NCBI GenBank assembly: GCA_032690845.1
Contig: CM064424.1
Location: 31,606,228-31,670,227, forward strand
DNA from: Eleusine coracana subsp. coracana
Lineage: Eukaryota; Streptophyta; Magnoliopsida; Poales; Poaceae
Direction: 5' to 3'
DNA: 64,000 nucleotides
Below, piece by piece: positions 46,036 through 57,135 of this stretch. The position numbers were made by a program, and so were the translations under genes. Positions within the stretch are counted from its first letter, which is position 1, and every line of letters starts with the position of its first letter. The notes beneath the pieces were generated by a model that saw nothing but the letters and a program-made list of their open reading frames with translations, was not told where the DNA came from and made no database searches.

Positions 46036-46795
46036 TGATGTAAATATGGCCCGATCTTCCGAGAGGTAGGGGGATAAACTCGAATTTGGGAACTCGGCAT
46101 CGATGAGACGGCTTGAATCAGACATGATCCAACCACGCAACTGTTACACCAAGCACAACTTGATTGTTTCTGCAAGCAAAATCGAGAACACAAGCAAGAA
46201 AGGATAAACACGCAATCTGAAATTGCAAATATGGATGAAGCGTATCACAAGGAAAGGTTCAAGCTCTGAAAAAAAAAGGACTAATCACCACAATGGTGTA
46301 GCACAAGAACAGGGGCCCTAGATTACTGTAAAAGGACTTGTCGCCACAGTTACAATAATTCGATCAAGTTTCTCTCAAGAAAACTGAACTAAACAAAACC
46401 CGAAACTAAAAGATGGTGGCTACTGAGTTTATGTAGGAACCAGGGACATCCTCGGGTTGGGGGCGACCAGGGGGTGCCCACAACATGGGCTTAAGGCCCG
46501 ACACGATACATGGCCATGTTGGCCCAAAATAGGTGGCATAGCACATTGTCATGGTCACATAGCATGACTCACGACCCTTCTAGAGCTAGGATCAGAAACA
46601 AAACAACGGTGTCGTCGTCCCCTTTCCAACGCATCAAAGAACGCCTCGTTTGGACGTCGGATGTGGGAGATATCATCAAAACCATGAAGGGGTGTCGGCT
46701 GAATCCGAGACGAATGCGGCGACCGAGTTGGTGACGACTTGTAACTTGGGGAAGGCCATGATATGCACGTATCCAGCATGGTGATGTCCTCATCA
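46036..46795 (-). repeat. 5' LTR of the chromovirus-like derivative
   Basis: The LTR is 760 bp, and on the minus strand it begins TGATGAGGACATCA and ends CATATTTACATCA. The first 13 bases are identical to the LTR start at 58739. A frame running from the start of this LTR continues the element's pol-tail frame. Confidence 0.9.
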
Positions 46796-47652
46796 AGATC
46801 CTACTCGGCCACAGCCATCTCTATGGCGGGATCACTGAGTTCGTCTGGCATGATCCCCGCATTGGTCCCACTCGGATCTGAGGAAGAAGATCCTTCCTTC
46901 GGGAATGATTCAAAATCGGATCGGTCTTTTGATGAGGACTCGGTCGGATGCGCTTACCCATATCCCCATACTGTCAACATGGTGGATATAGCAGATCCCG
47001 CGGATGGAGACCAAGATGGTGACCAAGACGGTGAACAAGAAGGTAACCCCGTCGATGGCCACCCGAATCAACTGGCCGAAGGAGGTCAACAGGAGGAGAA
47101 CCCTCCAGTTGATGACTTATTGGTCGGTCACCGCCGTCGACCAAGAGGGTCACGCGGTTCACGCAATGCACGCCGACTGGATCTTGGTCCAGAACTCAAA
47201 GTGGATGGCGTCAAGGTCTACCACACTACTCAGAATAACATCACTGGGGTCAAAACTTTGCTCGACACTCTAATGGTCAATGCGAATTATCAGACCCCTA
47301 CGATGTAGAAGGCGGTGGCTATGCTTAAGGCTGATGCGGCTCAAGAGGCCGCAAAATCTCAGTTGGTTACAAGCTCTAGTCATGCATTTTCACGAGGTCA
47401 GCATAGGCGTGAAGATCTAAGAAATTCTCTCAGTCTCCGTGATGGACGAGATACCATCAACTCTCACTATGAAGAACGCGCTCGGGACAACCAACGCTAT
47501 GAGGAAGAACGCCGTGATTGGAGAACAGAAGACCGATGGAACAACCGACGAGAGGATCATCAAAATCCTCCTCCAAGAGACAACCGCGACGACCGTTGTC
47601 GACGTGACGATCGGGATCGGCGCGATAATGATGATAATGACCATTGGCGATG

Positions 47653-50600
47653 TGACAACCCTACACCAAAAAGTAGAGTATGTCGCACAGGGTCACCTCG
47701 GGAGATGATTAACGAAGTAACCATACATAGCATTCACACATGAACATTCATCATTTACAAAGATACATCACTTAGGTGCATAATATTACAAGTTCAAAGG
47801 TCAAATGAGAACAAGTTCAGATTCATTACAATACATATGTCCTTGGTTTATATTACATAAATGTGCGGAAGCGATAAAGCGACAATACACAATGTCGATC
47901 ACCTACGTGAACCATGCCAGCCCTATGGCGATGGCTCACTCGTCACGGTTAGGAGAGCTAGGCACCCATTCAATGGTCCAATTCTGAGGCTCCTCACCTT
48001 CTCAAACCACCTTATTACAGCAATCACAATAAGTAGCTTGAGGGAAACCTGAAAAACAACATCATTGCAAAGCCTAAGTATCCAACATACTCCGCAAGAC
48101 TTACCCATCAAAAGGTTTACTAAAACCGACTCCTAGTATGCAGGGGGCTGACCGAGTTTATTTGATAATTGCATAAAAGCTCCTATTAGTTCTATGCTGC
48201 ACTTTCATTTCCTTAATCAAGATTTTACTTTACTTATTGCAGAAAACAGCTATGGTGAGTCTAGCTAGCTTCTATGACTTGAACATAAGTAAAGAGCAAT
48301 ACATCATAGCAATATGTAGCCATAGCATAAGTAAATTTCAGAACCATAACCACAACTTTACTACTTAACATATCATTGCCGCTGCTCGAACAAGAGGTAC
48401 TCATAACCGCGAGGGACGACAATTCGAATCGATTTACATCCTGTAGGAGAAGACCCAAATACATGACATACGCATGACCTAAAAACACGTATGGACACCA
48501 TTCACAAGATTGCTATAAAGTCAATCCGGGGCCATCAATCCCGAGTACACGTCCTCCCCGCGATACAGTACTTCGTATCTGAGGCTTAACCCATGCACTC
48601 TCTAGTGGTCCTCAACCCATGCAACCACCGTGTTGTTCATATCACCTCTGGATCGATGAGTATGGCCGTCCAACGATACAACGCACAAGTTACTAGGTTT
48701 ACCAATTCCCATATAAAGGTATGTACTTGGTACTATTCAATACTTGTCCGTGAAGTTGCAACGATAGGTGCTCCATTTTATCAAGTTCGTTAATCAGGTG
48801 GACCATAGTTGAATCCATAACCTACCATTGACTCCACTAGATTAAGGATAGCTTTCGCTAACGGAAAAAGTTTACTATCATAAACTAATTATAGGTCATT
48901 TGCTGGGGTATGCAAGTGGGTTCCATCCAAGTCCTATACGTAATGCACAATACAATATTTCTATCTTGTGACAAAGTAAAAAGGACTCGAAAATTAATTG
49001 GGTATGCACTAGGGCTTTGCCTTGGGAGTGATCGTAGTTAGTGTCTTCACCAAAGTTCACTTCAGATCCCGGCTGTTCTGGTGTGATCTCCTCGGCCTTG
49101 GTCCCTATATGAACTGAACATGCATAAATACGGAGGAATACACAAGGGTTCATGGAGTTCCATAATTAAAGATGAGATGAATGGCATGATGATTCATGGC
49201 ACTTCCTCAACAAATAAAGTTAATGAAACTGGTACTCATGCATGAATGTGTATGCACACCTATGTATGGCATGACAACCACTTAATTGAAGGGGACAAAC
49301 TTCTAATTAAAATAGTATGGTTTTCATTCATCGAAAACTTAGTGTATGTCTACTCTAACCATGAGCATGGCATAGATGAGGATTACATGGCATTACATGA
49401 TCATGGTGACATGAAAATGCAGTACCAAGACCTAAATTTCAGAAAGTTTATTTCAAGCAATTTAGTTAATGTGGCAATATGCAAGTGACGAGCAATATAT
49501 ATGAGATGAACAAAGTTGAATTACATAACTAGCTCTAGGTACATATAACTAATTAGGAACCATGAGCATATAATGGAGAATGAGAACTCTACTGCAAGTT
49601 AAGATTAACATTTTTCATGCACAGTACCAAAGCTGAATTTAATCCTAACTTTGACTAAATGCAGATATAGGGCAATGTTCATATGAAATTTCCTATGTTA
49701 ATTATTAAGTGATCAATTTGATAGCAAAAAGCATACTTATGCTGCTCCAACTTTTTCATGGAATTTTATACGCATGTAAAAATACATAAGGAACAGAAAT
49801 ACCAAATTTCAGTGATAAATTCCGAGAAGATAATTTATATAAAATCATTTACTGAAAATAAAGATTATCTCATAATACTAAAAATATGCATATAAATGGA
49901 AATGTGCTTTTGCAGAAAGTTTAGATATGACAAGAGATGCTCACTGAACAAGTTTCATGAATTTACCCCTTATATATATTTACTTATGAATTTATTAAGC
50001 AAATTAGGGTTGTAACTTTAGGGATTTAAATATATTTTTGTACTGCATAACCCTGGTACTCAACTTACTTTTTTGGTAAAGGGGAATTTTGGGAGTTGAA
50101 AAAGATTGGTTTCACATTTTTAGGGATTTTATATTTCAAGTTATTGAATTTTGAAGTTTAAATCAAAGTTCAGTACTAATTACAAAACTGCCACTACCAA
50201 ATTTGAAATTCCCACAGTGCGCTCACGCGCGCGTGGCTGGGCTCGTCGGAGCGCGGCCAGAGCTTGCCGGGCAAGGGAAGGGAAAGGTGAAAGCGGCCGG
50301 AGGCTCAGCTAAAATGGTCGGCGCGACGCTGGGATCCTTCTAGAGGGGTGGGGAGGAAGGGGGCTCACCGGAAACTCGCCGACAGCAAAGGAGCACGGCG
50401 TGCACCAAGGGAGAGGGGGGCCAGGGACGGGTCGTCGAGCTTCACTGCTGGCCGGAGATGATCGGCGTCGAGGAAGAAGTAGAGGATAAAGGCCAGAGCA
50501 GGGCTCTCGTCGGTGAGGTAGGGGCGGTTCCGGTGGCGGCGGTCTTTTCTCCTCAAAATCCAGCGAAGTGGCTGCAATCCAGAGGGCGCGAGTCAGCGCG

Positions 50601-51561
50601 AAGCTAGAAGAGTGGATTGCGTGCTGATTTGAAAAGAAATGGGGCGGCAAGGTGTTGCCTACCTCTGGCTGTGGACGGCGGCGGCCATGGCAGTCTGGAG
50701 CAGGGCTCGTTGCCGGTTTTCTTGCGGCAGAGGAGGAAGACGGCGAGGGCAAGGGTTCCAGGCTCTGGGGAATTCTCCTGGGAGGGTGTGGGACACGTGC
50801 GAGCAGGAGGAAAAGGAGGAGGATAGGCATGCTACAGGCTGCCGCTGCTCTTATGGAGCCAATTGGCAGATAACAGAGGGAGAGAGAGAGAGAGGGAGAG
50901 AGAGAGAGAGAGCGAGCTGGCAGCCAGGGAATGGAGGGAGGAAGCGCTGCCTTCAATTTCCGGCCGATGGCACAGGGGGGGTTTGGCAGTGTAGTGGCCG
51001 GAATGGGGCTGCAGTGATCAACGGTGGTGCACAGGGAGTTGGCGGTACACTTCGGTGTCGCTTTGGGAATGGCCAGGAAAAAGAAGAGGTTGACTCCCGC
51101 TTGACTTAGAACATTGCTCTAGTTTGGCCAAAATGCACCAAGTTTTGTTGCTCCAAACCTCGTTCAGATTTTTGTGCATGCTCAGGGAATCATATGCTCC
51201 AACTTTTCATTTGGGGGCATGATCTAATTCGGCCTAGATTAAATTGTGAAAAATCCAGAACAGAAATGCTTTTCTTTGACTTTAGGGAATTTTTAGGGGT
51301 ATGAAATATTTACCAAACATTCTAGTAAAATTTTCAAAATTCCATTTTAATATGGCCATCCAGAATATGGAAAAACATTGGTGCACTTCCATGGGTTTTT
51401 GTGGTGTTTGAGAATGGCTCTCATTTGGATATTTCTTGATTTAATTAATTAATTTCCTCCTTTATTCTTTGGCACCTTATTTAATTCTATTTGTAATTAG
51501 CCCTCAATTAGTATTAGGTTTAGTCAAATTACCATTTTGTGACATGGGATGTCACAGCACA
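47653..51561 (-). repeat. 3' LTR of the Tekay-like element, 3.9 kb
   Basis: On the minus strand it begins TGTGCTGTGACATCCC just after the polypurine tract and ends with the block that recurs at 57998-58061 (gcgacatactctacttttc). Most of it is AT-rich and non-coding. A GC-rich island (about 50220-51080) with a GA microsatellite lies in the first third. No gene is supported. The frames of up to 215 codons in the island are discussed under findings. Confidence 0.82.
50876..50916 (+). repeat. GA microsatellite
   Basis: A run of gagaga/gggaga units of about 40 bp lies inside the 3' LTR. On the sense (minus) strand it is a CT-rich tract directly upstream of a Ser/Leu-rich frame, a setting common for plant core promoters. 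Confidence 0.8.
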
Positions 51562-51570
51562 CCCCCCCTC
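51562..51570 (-). other. Polypurine tract of the Tekay-like element
   Basis: The minus strand reads ttgaggggggg directly before the LTR start TGTGCTG. It primes plus-strand DNA in this family and fixes the inner LTR boundary. Confidence 0.85.
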
Positions 51571-51630
51571 AAAAGAAATCTTGCCCCGAGATTTGCAAAT
51601 GGATGAACAAAAGGGAGGGGGCGTGGGTGG

Positions 51631-52695
51631 TTACCGTATTTGCGAAGCCAAGAATTTCGGGAAGTTGGTTTTCAGAAACTCTTCTTGTTCCCATGTAGTT
51701 TCGTCTTCGGTATGGTTACTCCATTGCACTTTGTAGAAGGTGATAGTGCGGCTGCGAGTTACCCAGTCTTTTTGATCAATGATTCGGACGGGGTATTCGG
51801 GGCATGAGAGGTCTTCTTCCAATTGCTCAGTGTCGGAGATAAACATGTCGATTGGAGGCTTTAAACACCTCTTGAGTTGGGATACATGGAAGATGTTGTG
51901 CACCCGCTCAAGATTTTTTGGTAGCTGCAACCGATAAGCAACGGCGCTATGCTTTTCCGTGATCGGAAAAGGTTTGATATAGCGGGGTGCTAATTTTCCC
52001 TTGATTCCAAAGCAAGATACACCTTTGTTGGGAGAAACCCGAAGATAGACATGATCTCCCTTTTCGAATTCCAATGGACGTCTTCTTTTGTTGGAATAAC
52101 TTATTTGACGAGATTGTGCAGCCTTCATGTTAGCTTGGATCACCTTTTCTTCGGCTTGTGTGACCAGATCTGGACCAAAGGTAATTCTTTCTCCCGATTC
52201 CGACCAGTTGAGCGGGGTTCAACATGAGTGACCATACAAGGCTTCAAATGGCGACATTCCTGAACTCTCTTGGTAGCTATTGTTGTAGGAGAATTCGGTG
52301 AATGGGAGACAAGATTCCCAATTTCCACGATTGTCCAGAACACATGCTCTCAATAGATCCTCCAAATATTGATTTAGCCTCTCGGTTTGACCGTCGATTT
52401 GCGGATGATAAGAGGAACTTTGGATAAGAGTGGTGCCAAGACAAGCATGCAGTTGCTCCCAAAAATGAGCAATAAATTGGCGACCTCGATCAAAGATGAT
52501 CGTCTTGGGCACACCGTGCAAACATAGGACTCATACGATATAGAGTTCAGCATATTGTTTGGTAGAGTAGGTTGTATGGACGGGAATAAAATGAGCAGAT
52601 TTGGTCAACCTATCCGTAATAACCCCTATTGAATTGTGCTTCTTGGGTGTGAGGGGTAATCCAACGATGAAATTCATAGCAATGTCCTCCCATTT
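51631..52695 (-). pseudogene. pol: Tekay-like integrase core, C-terminus and chromodomain
   Basis: Reading (52695-51631) gives WEDIAMNFIVGLP, where the first catalytic Asp (normally MDF) is Asn. It continues with DRLTKSAHFIPV, the second-Asp region FDRGRQF, and the Glu region HPQIDGQTERLNQ. After stops near 52530 and 52220 come YLRVSPNKGV, GKLAPRYIKPFPI, RVHNIFHVSQLKRC and a chromodomain (VRIIDQKDWVTRSRTITFYK, WSNHTEDETTWE, 51631-51790). In relatives the chromodomain directs insertion to marked heterochromatin. With Asn at the catalytic position and at least three stops, no active enzyme is possible. Confidence 0.88.
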
Positions 52696-54318
52696 TCAAG
52701 CGGGGATTTTCAATGGGTGCAAAAGACCGGCTGTTCTCAAGTGATCGGCCTTCACACGTTGGCGAGTGTCGCATTCGGAGACATAACGAGCAACCTCTCG
52801 TTTGATACGCGTCCACCAAAACTTTTCTCTTAATCCGTGATACATCTTGGTGCTGCCGGGGTGTATGGAGTATTTGGACAAGTGAGCCTCATCCAAAATT
52901 TTCTTTCTTAGTTCCTCGTTCTTCAGAACAACAAGGCAATTGTTGAACCATAGCACTCCATCTTCGTCTTGTCGGAAACATGTAGCTTCCTTCTTCCCTA
53001 TCTTCTGGCAGATATATTCCATCCCCTTGTCCTTCTTTTGTGCTTCCATGATTTCTTCCCGAAGGGTAGGAATAAGCGCTAAATTATACAAGGATCCATA
53101 TGGAATGACACGAAGACTTGGTTCGCTAGAATCTGAAATTGTGCAAGCTTCCATAGAGCAAATGATGGCGTGATTGCATTGGTCCCTTCGACTCAAGGCG
53201 TCGGCAACCATGTTGGCTTTTCCAGGGTGATAATGAATTTCCAATTCATAGTCCTTGATCAGTTCTAAACATATACGCTGCCTCATGTTTAGTTCTTGTT
53301 GAGTGAAGATATATTTGAGACTTTTGTGATTGGTGTAGAGATTAACAAGATTACTGAGCAAGTAGTGGCGCCAGGTTTTTAAGGCTAGGACAACGGAGGC
53401 CAATTCCAAATCATGAGTGGGATAATTTTGCTCATGCTTCCGGAGCTGTCGTGAGGCATAGGCAAGGACACAGCCTTCTTGCATAAGTACACAACCTAAT
53501 CCAGTGCCGGATGCATTGCAGTAAACATCGAACGGTTTGGTGATATCGGGTTGAGCCAAAACCGGAGCGGTTGTCAAATGCTTCTTGAGCGACTGAAAAG
53601 CTTCTTCACATGCACCACTCCACTTGAACTTAGCATCCTTTTCCAGTAACTTGGTCATAGGCTTGGCAATGCTTGAGAAGTTGGGAATGAATTTCCGATA
53701 ATAACCGGCAAGACCAAGGAAACTACGAATTTTCTTGACCGATTTCGGAACTATCCAATTCAGCACATCCTCTACTTTGCTAGGATTAATGGCAACTCCT
53801 TCTGCTGATATGACGTGACCCATGAATGGAACTTGCTTTAGCCAAAATTCACATTTGCTAAACTTGGCATAAAGTTGATGATCTCGGAGTCGTTGTAGAA
53901 CAATGCGGAGATTTTCGGCGTGTTCTTCCTCGGAATTGGAGTAGATAAGGATGTCATCAATGAACACAACCACAAACTTATCCAACTCGGGCATGAACAC
54001 GGAATTCATCAAATACATGAAGTGGGTTGGAGCATTGGTGAGACCAAAGGACATGACAAGATATTTGAAAAGACCATAACGAGTGGAGAAAGCTATTTTT
54101 GGAATATCTTCGGCTCGGATCTTTATTTGATGATGACCGGATCGGAGATCAATCTTGGAGAAGACTTTAGCACCCACTAATTGATCAAAGAGAATATCAA
54201 TTCGAGGTAGGGGGTACTTGTTCTTGATGGTTACGACATTCAACGGCCTATAGTCAACACATAGGCGTAGGGTCTTGTCTTTCTTCTTCACAAAGAGAGC
54301 GGGAAAGCCCTAGGGAGA
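52696..54318 (-). pseudogene. pol: Tekay-like reverse transcriptase, RNase H and integrase N-terminus
   Basis: An open frame of 531 codons from 54291 contains LRLCVDYRPLNVVTIKNKYP, FSKIDLRSGHHQI, the catalytic FIDD (residues 110-113), KCEFWLKQVPFMGHVIS and FLGLAGYYRKFI. RNase H has YCNASGTGLG, with Asn where family members have Asp (CDAS), then HDLELASVVLALKTWRHYL and GKANMVADALSRR. The integrase zinc-finger region (HLSKYSIHPGSTKMYHGLR...CDTRQR) closes the frame; CxxC is changed to CDTR. A stop just upstream (PS-stop-SPWG, 54319) separates it from protease, and one at its end (KIPA-stop) from the integrase core. Confidence 0.9.
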
Positions 54319-54974
54319 TCAACTTGGTCGGATGTAACCCTTGTTCATAAGCTCTTGCAATTGCTCTTTTAATTCCGCTAACTCATTAGGAGCCATTTTG
54401 TACGGCCTACGAGAGATAGGCGTTGTACCAGGTATGAGTTCAATCTTAAATTCGACATCCCTATCTAGAGGCATTCCCGGCAAATCATCTGGAAATACGT
54501 CGGGGAAATCACATACCACCGGAATGTCTTCTAGCTCTTTTCCCTCAATATGACACACTTGCGAAGTGGACATCTTGGGATATGGCAATCGGAGAATAGA
54601 CGGGCCATGTAAGGGTGAGTCCAAATGGACTTCCTGTGATTTGACGTGCAGAACGGCTTTATGACTAGTCATCCATTTCATACCAAGAATTATGTCGATG
54701 CTTTGGCCATCTAAGATGATTAGGGAAGTGGGGTATACATTGCTCGCTAACTTAAGTGGCACTTTTCTTAACTCCAGATGAGCCCTTATTTTTCCACCGG
54801 GAGATGTGATGATGTAAGGTGTTCCCATAGTGGTGAGGGTGATTTTCAAATGATTCACACATGCTTGACTAATAGAATAATGTGTTGCTCCTAAATCAAA
54901 AAGAACCATGGCAACATGTTGGTTGATCGAGAACGTACCCACGAGAACGGGTTCTCCAACTTGGGTTTCCTGGA
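54319..54974 (-). pseudogene. pol: Tekay-like aspartic protease and RT N-terminus
   Basis: This part of a 297-codon frame (55212-54319) covers the protease: VGTFSINQHVAMVLFDLGAT, with DLGA in place of the DSGA active site, and IILGMKWM as the second strand motif. It leads into the RT start (FPDVFPDDLPGMPLDRDVEF, IPGTTPISRRPYKMAP, LMNKGYIRPS) and ends in a stop where relatives read WGAP. The DLGA change may weaken catalysis; I cannot judge whether it abolishes it. Confidence 0.85.
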
Positions 54975-56131
54975 CCGTGGTATAGTTGACTCGACCATTC
55001 TTGTGCGTGGGGGTAGAAGACTGGGGACGACTTCCATTGCTTCCATTGTTGTTGCTGCTGCTGTGGTTGTTGTTGTTGTTGTTGTTGTTATTCCCGGGAG
55101 TGTTGTTGTTGTTGTGGTTGTTTGGGTTGCGCTTCGGAAACCGACACTCCTTAGCAAAATGACCGGTGCGGCCGCAGTTGTAGCATCGCTGTGAGGAGTT
55201 GGTCTTCACCACTTGGTTACTCTGCTGCGGAGGGCGAGAACCAGAAGATTGCTGCTGGTTGCCTCCATGGAATCGAGAGTGCTGCTATGGGAATGATGTG
55301 CGAGATCCTCCTCCCGACGGTACCGCAGCCCGGAATTTCTGTCCAGTCGGGGAGGTGATTGCTAGTTTGTTCTTGGGCGGTGCAGAACCGGATGAACTTC
55401 CCATAGCACATTTCCTCTGCTTGTCCTGTTGGTTGGCACGGATGGTGGCACTCATCAAGTCATTGAACGTGCCGGCGGTGACTTGTGCCAAGCGGTCTTG
55501 CAGCTCCGGGGTAAGACATGAACGAAAATAGTCCTTCTTCTTCTCGTCTGTATCAGCATGATACGACGCGTACTAAGCCAAGTAGTTGAATTTCCGTGCA
55601 TACTCTTGCATGGTTCTAGAGCCTTGCTTCAAGTTGAGGAACTCCTGCAACTTGCGCTTCATGAGTCCAGTGGGGATGTGGTGCGCACAGAATGCTATGC
55701 AGAATTCTGCCCACGTGACTTGGTGTCCAGTGGCGAGAGCGACAGTGAAACTGGCCCACCAAGCACTTGCGGAGCTGCGGAGCACCGAAAAGAGGCTTCT
55801 GCAGTTCGGTGCAGTGGAGGAGAGCGAACTTTGACTCTAGGGTGTGAATAAAATTATCCGCTTCAAGCGGATCACCGGCTTCTCTGAAGGTGGGCGAATG
55901 AGTCGCCCAGAAGTCGCTGTAGAAGGATTCACGCTGCTGTAGTGGTGGTGGTCTGGGAGCTCCTTGACGGTTCAAGTTCTCCATGAACATGCCGAACATC
56001 TCATTCTGGTTATGGATGAGCTGCTCCATAGCCGTCATGGGTGGCGCGTTGGGTAGTGGCCCGTTTCCACCGATGTTCGAGGCGCCGGGAGCATCACCGA
56101 CGTGTTCTCCACCGTGGCGAGTTTGCACCAT
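54975..56131 (-). pseudogene. gag: Tekay-like gag with zinc knuckle
   Basis: Likely start MVQTRHGGEHVGD at 56131 (the frame is open further upstream but the family start is here). The capsid region has SFYSDFWATHSPTF and LEADNFIHTLESKFALLHC, then a frameshift near 55790 into SASAWWASFTVALATGHQVT and GLMKRKLQEFLNLKQGSRTM (55785-55573). After a further frameshift come TPELQDRLAQVTAGTFNDLM, a stop near 55287, and the zinc knuckle CYNCGRTGHFAKEC (55185-55144). An Asn-rich linker of about 25 Asn follows (about 55115-55030). Gag would bind and package RNA. Several breaks make it non-functional. Confidence 0.87.
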
Positions 56132-56706
56132 CTGCCATATGAACAAGCATGTTAGCCCAATCATCACATGAGACAATATGATAACAAGGTTATGACATGA
56201 CAACGAAAAAAATTTTCAGACTGTTCATTAATTGAAATGTTGACAAGTAAACGGTGCGGACATAAGATATAACTTAAATTCCATAATTTCCAACACCACA
56301 GGCAACGTACTTATGATAAAAACCATAGATACATGTGATGCAACTTTTGATACATGGCAAGTCTTAGGTTACATCACTCAGAACATAACATTACATGATC
56401 TCGGAGAGCTTAGTTTACACTACACTTAGTATTACTAACACTATCCATATACAAGCGCGGTGTCTCACGAGATTTTCACCCTACACACGTACTAATACTC
56501 AGTCACTCGGCGTGGCTACCACCATCGAACTCCATGTCCATATCACCCAGTCTAGGGGGTGCTTCGTAGTCAATGCCAGAATCACCGTTCTCACTCAAAT
56601 CAGCGTCATCAGGGGGAATCACTGCGAGTGGAATGGGTGGCTGATCGTTAAGGATGATGTTCAGCTGGCCATTGGTGGCTTGGAGATGCCCAATGAGTTG
56701 CTCTTG
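56132..56706 (-). other. Leader between coiled-coil ORF and gag
   Basis: No gene is supported in these 575 bases. They are spliced or untranslated leader of the Tekay-like element by position. Confidence 0.5.
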
Positions 56707-57135
56707 CTATGTTATGATCACGTGAGCGTCGTTAAGATTCCCTTCCATGACATCAGGCGCATCTTGAGCTTCTTCGTGCTGGGCCTGTAGCTCACTTCGC
56801 TCCTCCAAGAGAGCGGTGACCTGACCATGAAGAGAGTAAATCTCCTCTTGGGCAGCGGTGAGCTGGGCATTGCATTGGTTCAGTTGTTTCTGCAACTGAT
56901 CGCTTGCATCGCCCTCCATGATGAGCTGAGCATCATGGAGTTTCTCAAAAAGGTCGGCCCGCTCCAACTCGCTAGTGTGCAGCTTGTCCTCAAGAACTGC
57001 AACCTTAGCGTCACGCTCCACGAGCTGGGCATCACGGGCAACAAGTGTGGACTGCAGCGCCTCGCGCTCTCGTTCCAACTCGAGAATGCGAGCGGCAAGG
57101 TATTCGGGGTCCTTCATGAGTTTGCCAACATCCAT
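56707..57135 (-). CDS. Coiled-coil ORF upstream of gag in the Tekay-like element
   Basis: This uninterrupted minus-strand frame of 142 codons (start MDVGKLMKDPEYLAARILEL) lies between primer-binding site and gag, in the same sense as gag. Residues about 15-130 are a heptad-rich, highly charged coiled coil (EREREALQSTLVARDAQL, ERDAKVAVLEDKLHTSELER, QLQKQLNQCNAQLTAAQEEI). No other domain was recognised. It is the only frame of this length in the element without stops. It may be a small accessory protein or the leading part of a spliced gag. A function cannot be given. Confidence 0.6.
   Translation of the reverse strand: MDVGKLMKDPEYLAARILELEREREALQSTLVARDAQLVERDAKVAVLEDKLHTSELERADLFEKLHDAQLIMEGDASDQLQKQLNQCNAQLTAAQEEIYSLHGQVTALLEERSELQAQHEEAQDAPDVMEGNLNDAHVIIT

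Larger units (their letters stand above)
33724..46795 (-). mobile_element. Chromovirus-like deletion derivative with nested element
   Basis: The LTRs at 46036-46795 (5' on the minus strand) and 33724-34422 (3') are flanked by a perfect AGATC duplication (33719-33723 and 46796-46800). The initiator-Met-type primer-binding site and the polypurine tract are both on the minus strand. The interior keeps a leader, gag and part of protease, but reverse transcriptase, RNase H and integrase are absent. The leader is split by the element at 36165-45306. Gag and LTR start (TGATGAGGACA) resemble the element at 58739-64000. Confidence 0.9.
33181..47652 (+). mobile_element. Tat-like gypsy element, 5' part, doubly interrupted
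   Basis: The 5' LTR, primer-binding site and gag start (33181-33723) continue after a nested 13-kb element at 46796 and run to 47652, where the Tekay-like element begins. It sits inside the integrase of the minus-strand Tat-like element. Pol and 3' LTR are not in the window. Another LTR of this family is at 6068-6442. Confidence 0.8.
33611..47652 (+). pseudogene. gag: Tat-like gag N-terminal half, split by insertion
   Basis: Coding starts at ATG 33611 (MMAKIPIIQYSPDF) and runs to the AGATC duplication at 33719-33723. With one copy of AGATC the frame continues exactly at 46796 (RSYSATAISMAGSLSSSGM) to a stop at 47308, and further to 47652 after that stop. The second part is highly charged: an acidic repeat (DGDQDGDQDGEQEG), then ELKVDGVKVYHTTQ and an Arg/Asp/Glu-rich tail (RRDDRDRRDNDDNDHW). 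It ends where the Tekay-like LTR inserts. The restored frame is good evidence for the insertion. Confidence 0.8.

Noticed and set aside
47417..47708. Ile/Val-rich frames opposite or beside the charged gag tail
   Set aside because: They are shadows of the Arg/Asp-rich gag reading; no independent support.
50309..50956. 215-codon Pro/Ser-rich frame as a host gene
   Set aside because: It lies wholly in the 3' LTR of the Tekay-like element, has no domain, and its length is explained by high GC content. It is kept only as a finding about LTR composition.
54891..55194. Thr- or Val-rich frames at the Asn-rich gag linker
   Set aside because: They are alternative frames of a trinucleotide-like tract (aac/gtt); the gag frame with zinc knuckle is the real one.
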